A DNA stretch of 64,000 nt, from positions 3,758,874 to 3,822,873 of the forward strand of contig NZ_CP149574.1 of NCBI RefSeq assembly GCF_037890675.1. Reading direction: 5' to 3'. This document shows positions 9,844 through 19,500 of this stretch, piece after piece. Position 1 is the first letter of the stretch; every line of letters begins with the position of its first letter. The notes below the pieces were generated by a model that saw only the letters and a program-made list of their open reading frames with translations, ran no database searches and was not told the DNA's origin. A program made the position numbers and the translations under genes. Origin of the DNA: Methylovirgula sp. 4M-Z18. GTDB taxonomy: Bacteria > Pseudomonadota > Alphaproteobacteria > Rhizobiales > Beijerinckiaceae.

Positions 9844-11022
9844 TTAAAGAGGAGACAAGGAGGAGGTGGGCTCGGGCGAAGTTCCGGGCGCGGGCAAGCC
9901 GGCACCGCGCAACGGCGACATGTCCCTGAGCTGCAGCGTATCCTGGTTCCAGAAACTCAACTCACTATTCTTGGGCCGCTCGCAGAGCGAAGCCACATAG
10001 GACGGCTCAGGCCCGAACACACTGCCGCGGCGGGCAAACTTGTCGTAGGTGAGCGGCACCAGATTGTTGACGCCTTCGAGCCCGAGGCCCCCTTTGGCAT
10101 CAATTCGCATCATCTCGTCCTGGCACATCTTGCCGGTGTCGACGCAAAGATTCACGATCGCATGATAGAGATCGGGGGCGACCGAGCCGTAATAGCTCAC
10201 GGGCACGTTCTCGCTGGGCTTTTCGAGCTGCTTATAGGCATCGCGATCAAGCGTATTGCCGGCGCTCTTCAGCTTCTGCGTCCATTGATCGAAATCGCTC
10301 GCGCTCTGGCCATGGAAGCGGAATTGCATCCCGGAAAAGCCCGCGCCCGAATAATTCGCCGAAAAGCCGTCGTAATTGCCGGGCGCATTGATCACCGCGT
10401 GCAATTGCGTGACCATGCCGGGCATCGCGTAGATCTGCCCGGCGAGCGCGGGAATATAGAAGGAATTCATCACCGAGGACGAGGTGATATTGAAATCGAT
10501 CGGCCGGTCGACCGGCGCGGCAAGCTCGTTGACCGAGGCGACGCCATATTGCGGATAGATGAACAGCCATTTCCAATCGAGCGCCACGACCTCGACCTGC
10601 AACGGCGGCTTGCTACTGAAGACCGGCTGGTCCGGCGCGATCCGCGCAATCTGGCGATAAGGGTCAAGAATATGCGTGCCCATCCACGTGATTGCGCCGA
10701 GCCAGATGATGACGAGTAGCGGACCGGCCCAGACGACGAGTTCGAGCTGGGTCGAATGATCCCAATCCGGCTCGTAACGCGCGTTCTTATTCGATTCCCG
10801 ATACTTCCAAGCAAAGAAGACGGTCAGCACCATGACGGGAATGATGACCAGCAACATCAAACCGGTCGACTCGATCAGCAGGTCGCGCTGTTGCGCCGCG
10901 ACATCGCCCGACGGCTTCAAAACGACTGTGTTGCAGCCCGCGAGCAAAGGCAGCAGCGGAGCGAGAGCCAGGAGACGCCAAGGCGTCCGGCGCACAAAGG
11001 AGAGTGATCGTGTTCCCATCAT
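9844..11022 (-). CDS. cyoA: Quinol oxidase subunit II (CyoA), lipoprotein
   Basis: The 392-residue product has a lipoprotein signal ending LPLLAGC (Cys30), two membrane helices (about residues 50-72 and 95-115) and a periplasmic cupredoxin domain. The CuA-binding Cys and His residues of cytochrome c oxidases are absent: the equivalent stretch reads YSGAGFSGMQF, as in E. coli CyoA. This is therefore a quinol oxidase subunit. The C-terminus is longer than in E. coli and carries four Cys residues in the region around NLCVDTGKMC and LCERP. The tandem ATG at 11022 lies 14 bases after GGGAGG; an upstream frame to 11256 overlaps the divergent MFS gene and is rejected. It is the first gene of cyoABCD-surf1. 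Confidence 0.94.
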   Translation of the reverse strand: MMGTRSLSFVRRTPWRLLALAPLLPLLAGCNTVVLKPSGDVAAQQRDLLIESTGLMLLVIIPVMVLTVFFAWKYRESNKNARYEPDWDHSTQLELVVWAGPLLVIIWLGAITWMGTHILDPYRQIARIAPDQPVFSSKPPLQVEVVALDWKWLFIYPQYGVASVNELAAPVDRPIDFNITSSSVMNSFYIPALAGQIYAMPGMVTQLHAVINAPGNYDGFSANYSGAGFSGMQFRFHGQSASDFDQWTQKLKSAGNTLDRDAYKQLEKPSENVPVSYYGSVAPDLYHAIVNLCVDTGKMCQDEMMRIDAKGGLGLEGVNNLVPLTYDKFARRGSVFGPEPSYVASLCERPKNSELSFWNQDTLQLRDMSPLRGAGLPAPGTSPEPTSSLSPL

Positions 11023-11052
11023 GCCAGAATACTTTTGCCTCCCTACCCGCGA

Positions 11053-11073
11053 CATTGGACATTTTGTCCAATG
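11053..11073. promoter_or_regulatory. Perfect palindrome between cyoA and MFS gene (candidate operator)
   Basis: Two perfect 9-bp arms, CATTGGACA and TGTCCAATG, flank a central TTT. The site is 30 bp upstream of the cyoA start and about 73 bp upstream of the divergent MFS start, so one bound regulator could affect both. It does not match the FNR/Anr consensus (TTGAT-N4-ATCAA). The cognate protein is unknown. Confidence 0.5.
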
Positions 11074-11146
11074 ACATAAAGTAGACAAAGAGGGCAAAAG
11101 GCGTCTTAATTGATTGTCTGGACCCGGTCTGGAGCGCGCCCCGAAC

Positions 11147-12466
11147 ATGACCCCCTCAACGCCAGTGACCCTGCACGAAGACGTACACCAAAAGCGGTCG
11201 CACCGCCACACGGTTACACCGGGAGAAATTGCGATCGGTGTGATCATTGGTCGCACGTCGGAATATTTCGACTTTTTTGTCTATGCTATTGCCTCGGTTC
11301 TGGTGTTCCCAAAACTGATTTTCACCAATCTCGATGCGTTGCACGGAACGATCTATTCCTTCGCGATTTTCGCGCTCGCCTTCATCGCACGCCCGTTCGG
11401 GTCGATCATCTTCACCGCAATCGATCGCCAATTCGGCCGCACGTCCAAACTGACCATCGCGCTCTTCATGCTGGGCGGCTCGACCGCGGCGATCGCCTTC
11501 CTGCCGGGTTATGAGCAGATCGGCAATTGGTCGGCCATCCTTCTTTCGATCCTGCGCGTCGGCCAAGGCCTCGCGCTCGGCGGCAGTTGGGATGGCCTGC
11601 CCTCATTGCTGAATCTCAGCGCCCCAGTCGAAAAGCGCGGATCCTACGCGATGATTCCGCAGCTTGGCGCGCCTCTCGGACTGATCGTCGCAAGTGGACT
11701 TTTCGCCTATTTCCTTGGGAGTCTCGGACTATCGGATTTCCTTGACTGGGGGTGGCGCTACCCGTTCTTCGTCGCCTTCGCCATCAATGTGGTGGCGCTG
11801 TTCTCGCGCCTGCGCATCGTCGCAACGCCGGAATACGAGGAGCTTTTCGCCAGTCAGGAGCTGCAACCCTCACCGATTGGCGAAACCATCCGCCAGCAAG
11901 GCTTCACCATCTGGCTGGGGGCGTTCGCGCCGCTCGCCAGCTTCGCTCTGTTCCATATGGTGACGTTGTTTCCCTTGTCATGGGTGTTCATCTTCACCAA
12001 GCAGGAACCGGTGCGCTTTCTCGTGATCGAGATGATCACGGCGTTATTGGGTGTGATCGCAATCATCGCCTCGGGCCCGATCGCCAACCGGATCGGGCGG
12101 CGCATGCTGCTCGTGGTCAGCGCCATCGCGATTGGCTTCTACAGCGGCTATGCACCGCAGTTTCTCGATCGCGGCGAGATCGGCCAGATCGTTTACATGG
12201 CCGTCGGCTTCGTCCTGCTTGGTATCTCCTTCGGCCAATCGTCGGGTGCGGTGGCCTCTGCCTTTCCGATCAATTACCGCTACACCGGCTCCGCTTTGAC
12301 AGCGGACCTTGCCTGGATGTTTGGCGCCGGATTTGCGCCCGTTGTTGCGCTGGTGCTCACGGATAAGCTCGGCCTGCCGGCCGCAGGTGGCTATTTGCTT
12401 TCAGGTGCGTTGTGGACGCTCCTGGCGCTCTGGGTGCAAAAAACTTTGGAGGATCGGGCGCAATAA
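11147..12466 (+). CDS. MFS transporter of the metabolite:H+ symporter (MHS) type
   Basis: A 439-residue, 12-helix transporter. The MFS loop 2-3 motif appears as RPFGSIIFTAIDRQFGR near residue 84, and the N-terminal FDFFVYAIASVLVFP resembles MHS-type carriers of shikimate, proline or dicarboxylates. The substrate cannot be told. It is divergent from cyoABCD, and MFS genes occur next to cyo operons in other proteobacteria. The ATG at 11147 is preferred to the TTG at 11114, which would add 11 unrelated residues. The gene ends 50 bp before the second copy of the palindromic repeat. Confidence 0.85.
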   Translation: MTPSTPVTLHEDVHQKRSHRHTVTPGEIAIGVIIGRTSEYFDFFVYAIASVLVFPKLIFTNLDALHGTIYSFAIFALAFIARPFGSIIFTAIDRQFGRTSKLTIALFMLGGSTAAIAFLPGYEQIGNWSAILLSILRVGQGLALGGSWDGLPSLLNLSAPVEKRGSYAMIPQLGAPLGLIVASGLFAYFLGSLGLSDFLDWGWRYPFFVAFAINVVALFSRLRIVATPEYEELFASQELQPSPIGETIRQQGFTIWLGAFAPLASFALFHMVTLFPLSWVFIFTKQEPVRFLVIEMITALLGVIAIIASGPIANRIGRRMLLVVSAIAIGFYSGYAPQFLDRGEIGQIVYMAVGFVLLGISFGQSSGAVASAFPINYRYTGSALTADLAWMFGAGFAPVVALVLTDKLGLPAAGGYLLSGALWTLLALWVQKTLEDRAQ

Positions 12467-12516
12467 AGCTCGCCGAAACGCGCGCGCCAGAAATAACGCA
12501 TCCTGAGCGGAATGGG

Positions 12517-12642
12517 TCAGAGCATTTTCCAGAAAAGTTGCGCAACTTTTCGGTCAAGAACCGGCGGTCCGCGCAGCGAAAATGCGACCAAACAGGGAAA
12601 TAGAGCAATTTTGCGATTCTGAAAGAACGCAAAATTGCTCTA
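12517..12642 (+). repeat. Dispersed palindromic intergenic repeat, copy 2
   Basis: Same element as at 5316-5437, with the same start (AGAGCATTTTCCAGAAAAGT), the same internal order and only scattered differences. Here it fills the space between two convergent genes. Both copies point the same way on the + strand and follow a + strand stop codon (0 and about 50 bp away). Confidence 0.75.
12601..12642. terminator. Strong 15-bp hairpin between convergent genes
   Basis: The end of repeat copy 2 forms a perfect 15-bp inverted repeat (TAGAGCAATTTTGCG and its complement) with a 12-base loop. It sits between the MFS gene (+) and the patatin gene (-). AT-rich arms and symmetry allow action as a bidirectional terminator or mRNA-end stabiliser, though there is no long T tail. 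Confidence 0.45.
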
Positions 12643-12656
12643 GAATCTTCAAAGCA

Positions 12657-13697
12657 TCACGCGAATTCTTTCCGAATATTGAACGTCCCGCGGACGCCGA
12701 CATCCTGATAATGATCGCTCAAGAAGCGCTCGCCCGCCGCACGGCCGATATCGCGCAGCCGTCGTAGAAAATCATATTCGGCATTCATCTTCGTATCGGC
12801 ACCGAATTTGTTCAATTCGTCATGCGCCTCGATCCGATGCATCCGAATTTTCTTGTAATGCGTGCCGGTCAGGCGCCCCTCATCGATCAGGCGGCCGACG
12901 AAGTCGATCGCGCGAAGCTCTAGCAGAAGCGGCGCATTGAACGTGATTTCGTTCATCCGCTCCATGATGTCGTGTGACGATTCGGGAAGCTGGTGACGCT
13001 CGACCGGATTGACCTGAATGAGAATGATATCGAGCGTCTCGGTCTCGGCAAAGAACGGATAAAGCACCGGATTGCCACCGAAGCCACCGTCCCAATAGGG
13101 CTCGCCATCGATCATCACGGATTTATAGACAGTCGGCAGACAGGCGGAGGCCATCACCATGTCGAGGGTCAATTCTTCGCGCCGAAAAACGCGCACCTTG
13201 CCGGTATAGACATTGGTGGCGGCGATGAAGAGCTTGAGATGATCGGTCTTGCGCACCGCCTCAAAGTCGATTTCGCGTTCCACCACGTCGCGCAGCGGAT
13301 TGAGGTCGAACGGATTGAGCTGATAGGGCGAAAAATAATTGGTCAGATTGCCGAACCAATTGATCCCCGTCATCGGCCCGCCGAACATTGACATCCAGGC
13401 ATCGAGATATGTCCGTTGGCGCCGCGAGAAGGCGCCGTCCGTGCTGATCGCCCGCCAGAAGCGCTTGAGCTGATCGCGGGCCGCCTGCGTGCCCTCGCGC
13501 ATGCCGTCCGCCAAGCAAACGGCATTCATCGCGCCCGCACTGGTACCGCTGATCCCTTCGAATTTGATTCGCCCGTCGGCGAGCAGCGCATCGAGCACGC
13601 CCCAGGTGAAGGCGCCGTGGGCGCCTCCCCCTTGCAGAGCAACGTTGACATGCTTCACGCCCGGCTCGCTCGGCGTGTTCTGCGGTGCCTTGGCCAT
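12657..13697 (-). CDS. Patatin-like phospholipase / lipid hydrolase
   Basis: The 346-residue protein carries the whole patatin signature: the oxyanion loop GGGAHG (residues 23-28), the nucleophile Ser53 in GTSAG, and the catalytic Asp in DGGFGG near residue 203. There is no signal peptide, so it should act in the cytosol or at the inner membrane as a serine acyl hydrolase. The ATG shares one base with the bdhA stop (TGATG), so the two are co-translated. Pairing with 3-hydroxybutyrate dehydrogenase suggests a role in polyhydroxybutyrate or lipid turnover, but the substrate is not shown. An in-frame GTG one codon upstream is also possible. Confidence 0.88.
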   Translation of the reverse strand: MAKAPQNTPSEPGVKHVNVALQGGGAHGAFTWGVLDALLADGRIKFEGISGTSAGAMNAVCLADGMREGTQAARDQLKRFWRAISTDGAFSRRQRTYLDAWMSMFGGPMTGINWFGNLTNYFSPYQLNPFDLNPLRDVVEREIDFEAVRKTDHLKLFIAATNVYTGKVRVFRREELTLDMVMASACLPTVYKSVMIDGEPYWDGGFGGNPVLYPFFAETETLDIILIQVNPVERHQLPESSHDIMERMNEITFNAPLLLELRAIDFVGRLIDEGRLTGTHYKKIRMHRIEAHDELNKFGADTKMNAEYDFLRRLRDIGRAAGERFLSDHYQDVGVRGTFNIRKEFA

Positions 13698-14482
13698 CAC
13701 TCAGCCGTCCAGCCGCCGTCGATCGACAGATTGGCGCCGGTGATGTTGGCGGCGGCATCCGAGCACAAAAACACGCACAGGCCAGCGACCTGCTCGACGG
13801 TGACGAATTGCTTGGTCGGCTGGGCGGCGAGCAGCACATCATTCATGACCTGCTCCTTGGTCATGTGGCGCGCTTCCATCGTCTCGGGAATCTGCTTTTC
13901 CACCAGCGGCGTCCAAACATAGCCGGGCGAGATGCAATTGGCGGTCACGCCGTCCTTGGCGACTTCGAGCGCCACGGTCTTGGTCAGACCGTCAAGCCCG
14001 TGCTTGGCCGACACATAGGCGGATTTGAACGGCGAGGCGACTTTCGAATGGGCCGATGCGGTATTGATAATCCGGCCCCACTTGCGGCTGCGCATGCCCG
14101 GCACGGCGGCCTGAATAGCATGGAACGCGGCGGTGAGGTTGATCGCGATGATCTGGTCCCACTTGTCAGCCGGGAAACTTTCAATCGGCGAAACGAACTG
14201 AATGCCGGCATTGTTGACCAGCACGTCGACCGAGCCGAATTTGGCCTCCGCATCCGTGATCATGCCGTGAATTTCGTCGGCTTTTAGCATATTGGCCGCG
14301 GAATAGGAGCAAAGGACGCCGAAGTCCTTTTCGATCTTGGCGCGCTCGGTCTCGATCGCGTCGGCATCGCCAAGGCCATTGATCACGATATTTGCGCCTT
14401 CTGCAGCAAATGCGCGCGCGATGGCAAGACCAATGCCGGAGGTGGAACCGGTCACAACGGCAGTACGGGACTTGAGCGTCAT
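13697..14482 (-). CDS. bdhA: 3-hydroxybutyrate dehydrogenase (SDR family)
   Basis: A 261-residue short-chain dehydrogenase, the normal length for D-3-hydroxybutyrate dehydrogenase, which oxidises 3-hydroxybutyrate to acetoacetate with NAD. The Rossmann motif TGSTSGIG is at 11-18, NNAG at 90-93, and the catalytic Ser143, Tyr156 and Lys160 (SAYVSAK) are in place. NAGIQFVSPIESFP is typical of this enzyme within the SDR family. The ATG at 14482 gives the family N-terminus MTLKSRTAVVTG. The gene overlaps the downstream patatin gene by one base. Confidence 0.92.
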   Translation of the reverse strand: MTLKSRTAVVTGSTSGIGLAIARAFAAEGANIVINGLGDADAIETERAKIEKDFGVLCSYSAANMLKADEIHGMITDAEAKFGSVDVLVNNAGIQFVSPIESFPADKWDQIIAINLTAAFHAIQAAVPGMRSRKWGRIINTASAHSKVASPFKSAYVSAKHGLDGLTKTVALEVAKDGVTANCISPGYVWTPLVEKQIPETMEARHMTKEQVMNDVLLAAQPTKQFVTVEQVAGLCVFLCSDAAANITGANLSIDGGWTAE

Positions 14483-15005
14483 GCAGTATCTCCAAAGAAA
14501 CGGCCGGAGTGAAAACGCCGGACAGAGGATAGAAGGTTCTATATCGCGCCGCACAAGAAGGCGACAACCTTTCGAATTGTGACCGATTTTTCATAAAGCG
14601 AATATGACATGGTGGGGAAGGTCGGCTGCGGCCAAAACGAAGGCCGCAGCGGACACATTATAAACGAGAGGACCCCCTTCCCAGATGGCCCCGCCTCACA
14701 AAAGGATCAAAAATTCCAATATGTTATCCCCCGCCCGGAATGAGACACAGGACCTAAAACTGCGTCGGGCCGGGCGACGGAGAGGTCCGCTCCGCAGGCC
14801 TCGAGAAGGCGCAATTGTTGCTGCATATTCCTACCGCCCCCTCGTTCCGCGGGTGGGCAGCAGGGGCGAGTTGCCCCCTGGGGAAACCGGCGTAAACGCT
14901 TGATCCTTAAGAAAGTTTAACGCGGTTTCGCGGTTCTTGAGCGCCTGAAATATTGAAATCTGCGTCTTTGCGTGTCAAAGCGAACAGACTTTGTGAGGAC
15001 CCAGA
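14483..15005. other. Intergenic region between bdhA and the efflux operon
   Basis: No credible gene is seen; an open frame at 14685-14903 has no ribosome site or family match. It holds a 9-bp hairpin GCTGCGGCC/GGCCGCAGC at 14625-14650, flanked by complementary GGGGAAGG and CCTTCCC segments. A second imperfect hairpin, CAGGGGC/GCCCCCTG, lies at about 14861-14880. Promoters for bdhA (-) and mdtA (+) must lie here, but I cannot point to them with confidence. Confidence 0.4.
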
Positions 15006-16400
15006 ATGACTGAGACGGCACCACCCAATCCGTCGGGACCAGTGCGAGTTCAAACGGCGCCCGGCCGCGGCGGGCGCAGGCTTGTCAGATGGCTCGTTGT
15101 CCTGGGTTTGGCCTTCGGCGGCTATCTCGCGTGGCAGCACTATAAGGGTGGGACCGATAGTCCGTCAGCGCCCGCAGGCGGCGGCCGAGGATCTGCCGGC
15201 GGCAATGAACCACAGACCATTCGCGACGCCGAAATCGTCACCAGCGACGTGCCGATCACTTTGAACGCCCTCGGCGCGGTCACCCCTTTGGCGACCGTGA
15301 CGATCCAGACGCAGATCTCAGGGCAATTGCAAAAGATCGGTTTTGTCGAGGGCCAGATGGTCAAGGCCGGCGACTTCCTGGCCCAGATCGATGACCGTCC
15401 CTACCAGGCGACGCTGGCGCAAGCCCAGGCACAGCTTGCCAAGGACACCGCGCTGCACGAACAGGCGCAATCGGATCTGACCCGGTACGAGACTTTGAAC
15501 CGGCAGGATTCGATCGCACGGCAGCAGGTGACCGACCAGGTCTTCCTCGTGCAGCAGGACGCCGCCGCGATGGCCGCCGATCAGGCTCAGATCGATTCGG
15601 CCAAACTGAATATCAATTATTGTCATATCGTTTCGCCGGTCACCGGCCGCGTCGGTCTGCGCCAGGTGGACCAAGGCAATTATGTGACCTCGTCGAGTAC
15701 GACCGGCCTTGTCGTCGTCACGGAGATCGAACCGATCAGCGTCGTTTTTTCGATTCCCGAGGACAGCCTGCCGCAGGTGATGACGCGCATGCGTGCCGGG
15801 GCGGAGCTGACGGCAACGGCGTATGACCGCGCCAATGTGACGAAGCTCTCGACCGGCAAGCTCGCCGCAGTCGACAGCCAGATCGATACAACGACCGGCA
15901 CCGTCAAATTGCGTGCCATTTTCGACAACAAGGATGACATCCTGTTTCCGCAGCAATTCGTGAACGTGCAATTGCTGGTCGATACGATGACGGGCGCCAT
16001 CGTCACGCCCAATGCTGCCATTCAGCAGGGCGTACAGGGCAGCTTCGTTTATGTCGTGAACGATGACAGCACGGTCAGCGTTCGCAACGTGAAGACCGGC
16101 CCGGTCGATGGCGAGCGCACCGCAATCCTTTCCGGGCTGAAGGCGGGCGAGCATGTCGTCATCGACGGTGCCGACCGCTTGAAAGAAGGCGCCAAAGTGC
16201 TGGTGCGCAACGACGCCGCGGCAACTTCCGCAACCGATACGAATACCGGCCAACAAACGGGCAGCAACGGCAAACATGACAAGACCGGCACCGGCGACGC
16301 GAGCGCACCGGACGCGAGCGGCACGAGCCCATCAGGCCACAAGAAGCGCGATAAGAAAGAGGCTGGCAGCACGCCCGATTCAGCCCCTGCCGCACAATAA
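15006..16400 (+). CDS. mdtA: RND efflux periplasmic adaptor subunit (MdtA-like)
   Basis: The 464-residue membrane-fusion protein links an RND pump to the outer-membrane channel. It has one N-terminal membrane anchor (about residues 25-42), then a lipoyl half (TIQTQISGQLQKIGFVEGQ), an alpha-helical hairpin rich in Gln and Ala, the second lipoyl half (IVSPVTGRVGLRQVDQGN) and a beta-barrel domain. The tail of about 65 residues is low-complexity, rich in Thr, Ser, Gly and Lys, and probably disordered. A GTGAGGA ribosome site precedes the ATG. It is the first of four genes encoding a complete tripartite pump. Confidence 0.92.
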   Translation: MTETAPPNPSGPVRVQTAPGRGGRRLVRWLVVLGLAFGGYLAWQHYKGGTDSPSAPAGGGRGSAGGNEPQTIRDAEIVTSDVPITLNALGAVTPLATVTIQTQISGQLQKIGFVEGQMVKAGDFLAQIDDRPYQATLAQAQAQLAKDTALHEQAQSDLTRYETLNRQDSIARQQVTDQVFLVQQDAAAMAADQAQIDSAKLNINYCHIVSPVTGRVGLRQVDQGNYVTSSSTTGLVVVTEIEPISVVFSIPEDSLPQVMTRMRAGAELTATAYDRANVTKLSTGKLAAVDSQIDTTTGTVKLRAIFDNKDDILFPQQFVNVQLLVDTMTGAIVTPNAAIQQGVQGSFVYVVNDDSTVSVRNVKTGPVDGERTAILSGLKAGEHVVIDGADRLKEGAKVLVRNDAAATSATDTNTGQQTGSNGKHDKTGTGDASAPDASGTSPSGHKKRDKKEAGSTPDSAPAAQ

Positions 16401-16401
16401 T

Positions 16402-16510
16402 ACCAACTGTCACGAAAAGTGACCGTTGGTTCCTTTCTTCATTTTTCGCCTTTTCAAGGCGGGAGCGAAAAATGAAGAGCGGTCCAAAGGTCGCTTCTCG
16501 CGACCTTTGG
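16402..16510. repeat. Three consecutive hairpins between mdtA and mdtB
   Basis: Three separate inverted repeats are packed into 109 bp: 16402-16430 (ACCAACtGTCAC, loop GAAAA, one mismatch), 16437-16477 (perfect 13-bp arms CTTCATTTTTCGC) and 16484-16510 (perfect 11-bp arms CCAAAGGTCGC). They look like a REP/BIME-type extragenic element lodged inside an operon. They could limit transcription or protect the mdtA part of the mRNA. Confidence 0.7.
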
Positions 16511-16570
16511 CATAATCAGGTTGAAATCCGCGCGGGCTTGCGTCGCGGGTTTTGAGACAGAGGACGGATC

Positions 16571-19500
16571 TTGAACCCATCGCGCCTATTCATCGAGCGT
16601 CCGGTCACGACATCCCTGTTGATGGCGGCGATCCTGCTGGTCGGCATCGTCGCCTATCGCTTCCTGCCCCTGTCGGCCCTGCCTGAGGTCGACTATCCGA
16701 CCATCCAGGTCCAGACCTTCTATCCCGGCGCCAGCCCGGAGGTGATGACATCCTCGGTGACCGCGCCGCTGGAGCGGCAATTCGGCCAGATGCCGAATCT
16801 CGATCAGATGGCATCGCAAAGCTCGGCCGGCGCGTCGGTCATCACCTTGCGCTTTGGCCTCGATATCGACATCGATGTCGCCGAGCAGGAGGTGCAAGCG
16901 GCGATCAACGCAGCCAACAATGTTTTGCCCTCCGATCTGCCGGCGCCGCCCATTTACGCCAAGGTGAATCCGGCCGACGCGCCGATCCTGACCCTCGGCG
17001 TCACATCGAAAACGACGAAGCTCATCGATATCGAGGACCTGATCGAAACGCGCCTCGTGCAAAAATTGTCGCAGGTGCCAGGGGTCGGCCTCGTTTCCCT
17101 CTCGGGCGGTCAACGTCCGGCGATCCGCATTCATGCCGATCCGCGCAAACTGGCTGCTTATGGGCTGAATCTCGACGATCTGCGCACCACGATTTCGAAC
17201 ATGAACGTCAATACGCCCAAGGGCAATTTCGACGGGCCGTCGCAATCCTTCTCGATCAACGCCAACGACCAGATCCGTGACCCGAGCGCCTATACGGCAT
17301 CGATCGTCGCCTATCGCAACGGCGCACCGATACGCTTGTCCGATGTGGCAACCATCGAACGCGGGCCGGAGAACGACAAGCTTGCCGCCTGGATGAATCG
17401 GACCGGCGCGATCATCGTCAATATTCAGCGTCAACCTGGCGCCAATGTCATTCAAACCGTCGACAGCATCAAGAAGCTCCTGCCGCAACTCACCGCAAGC
17501 CTCCCCGCGGATTTGACCGTCACGCCGCTGACCGACCGCACGATCACCATCCGCGCCTCGGTGCAGGACGTCGAGTTCGAATTGGCACTGGCGGTCGGGC
17601 TCGTCGTGCTCGTGATCTTCCTCTTCTTGCGCAATATACCGGCGACAATTATTCCGAGTCTTTCCGTGCCCTTGTCGCTCATCGGCACATTGGCGCTGAT
17701 GTACGAGGTCGGTTTCAGTCTCGACAACCTCTCGCTGATGGCCTTGACGATTGCGACCGGTTTCGTCGTCGACGATGCGATCGTCGTGATCGAGAATATC
17801 GCCCGCTATCTCGAAATGGGCCATTCGCCCCTGGAGGCCGCGCTCAAAGGTTCGGAGCAGATCGGCTTTACCATCATTTCGCTCACCATCTCGCTCATCG
17901 CGGTGCTGATTCCGCTGCTGTTCATGGGCGATGTCGTCGGGCGCCTGTTCCACGAATTTGCGATCACCCTGGCGGTCACCATCGTCATCTCCGCCATCGT
18001 CTCGCTGACGCTGGTGCCGATGCTCTGCGCCAAATTGCTCAAGCCGCATCATCCGCCGGTTGGCGAAGCGACGGCGCCAAAATCGCCAGTCGAGGAGAAG
18101 GCAGCGGGCGGACGCTTCTTCCAGTTCATCGTGGGCATCTATGGCCGCCTGCTGAATCTCGTGCTCGATTTTCAAGGCGTGACGTTGCTGCTGGCGCTCG
18201 CCACCTTCGTCGTCACGGCCTATCTCTACGCCTATATTCCCAAAGGCTTCTTCCCCGTGCAGGACACGGGCGTCATTCAGGGCATCACGCAGGCCGCGCA
18301 ATCTTCATCGTTCACGGCGATGTCGGAACACCAGCAGGCTCTGGCCGATGTCATTCTCAAAGATCCGGATGTGGTGAGCCTGTCGTCCTTTATCGGCGTC
18401 GACGGCTCCAATATCACGCTGAACTCCGGGCGTTTTCTCATCAACCTCAAGCCACACAATGAGCGGACCTTGAGCGCGAGCCAGATCATCCGGCGCCTTG
18501 AACAAGAGGCGGCAAGCGTCTCCGGGATTCAGCTCTATATGCAGCCGGTGCAGGATCTCACCATCGACACGAGCGTGAGCGCCACCCAATATCAATTCAC
18601 GTTGCAGAGCGCCAACTTGCAGGATCTACAGGATTGGACGCCCAAATTGCTGGCGCGCCTGCAGAAGATCCCCGACATCACCGACGTCGCGAGCGATTTG
18701 CAGCAAAGCGGCCTCTCCGCTTTCATGACCATCGACCGGCCGACGGCCGCGCGCTTCGGGATCACGCCCGCGACGGTCGACAATGCGCTCTACGATGCGT
18801 TCGGCCAGCGCATCATCTCGACCATCTTCACGCAAGCCAACCAGTACCGCGTCATTCTCGACGTCTTGCCCACTTTGAAGACATCGATCGACTCGATGGA
18901 TGCGATCTATCTGCCGTCTTCGGCCTCCTCCACCGGACAGGTCCCGCTGCAAAGCATCACGACGACGGAGGTGCGTAAATCGCCGCTGCAGATCTCCCAT
19001 ATCAGCCAGTTCCCCTCGACCACGATCTCGTTCAACCTCGCTCCCAGCGCATCGCTCGGCGGCGCGGTCGATGCGATCCGCGCGGCCGAAGACGACATTC
19101 AGCTGCCAAGCAGTTTCATCACCAGCTTCCAGGGCGCGGCGGCGGCCTTCCAATCGTCGCTCAGCAACGAGCTTTATTTGCTGCTCGCCGCCGTCGCGAC
19201 GATGTATATCGTGCTGGGCGTGCTCTATGAGAGCTTCATCCACCCGCTGACCATTCTCTCCACTTTGCCTTCGGCAGGCATCGGCGCGCTGCTAGCCCTG
19301 ATGGCCATGGGCTCCGATCTCGACGTGATCGGCATTATCGGCATCGTGCTGCTCATCGGCATCGTGAAGAAGAACGCCATCATGATGATCGACTTTGCGC
19401 TCGACGCGCAGCGCGTTGACGGATTGGCGCCACGCGACGCGATCTATCAGGCCTGCCTCCTACGCCTGCGTCCGATTTTGATGACCACCATGGCCGCGAT

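Noticed and set aside
14685-14903. Possible 72-residue gene between bdhA and mdtA
   Set aside because: No ribosome binding site, Arg/Pro-rich translation without family, and hairpins overlap it.
16049-16400. Low-complexity Lys/Ser/Thr end of mdtA as a frameshift product
   Set aside because: The frame stays open to a proper stop and low-complexity tails are common in these adaptors.
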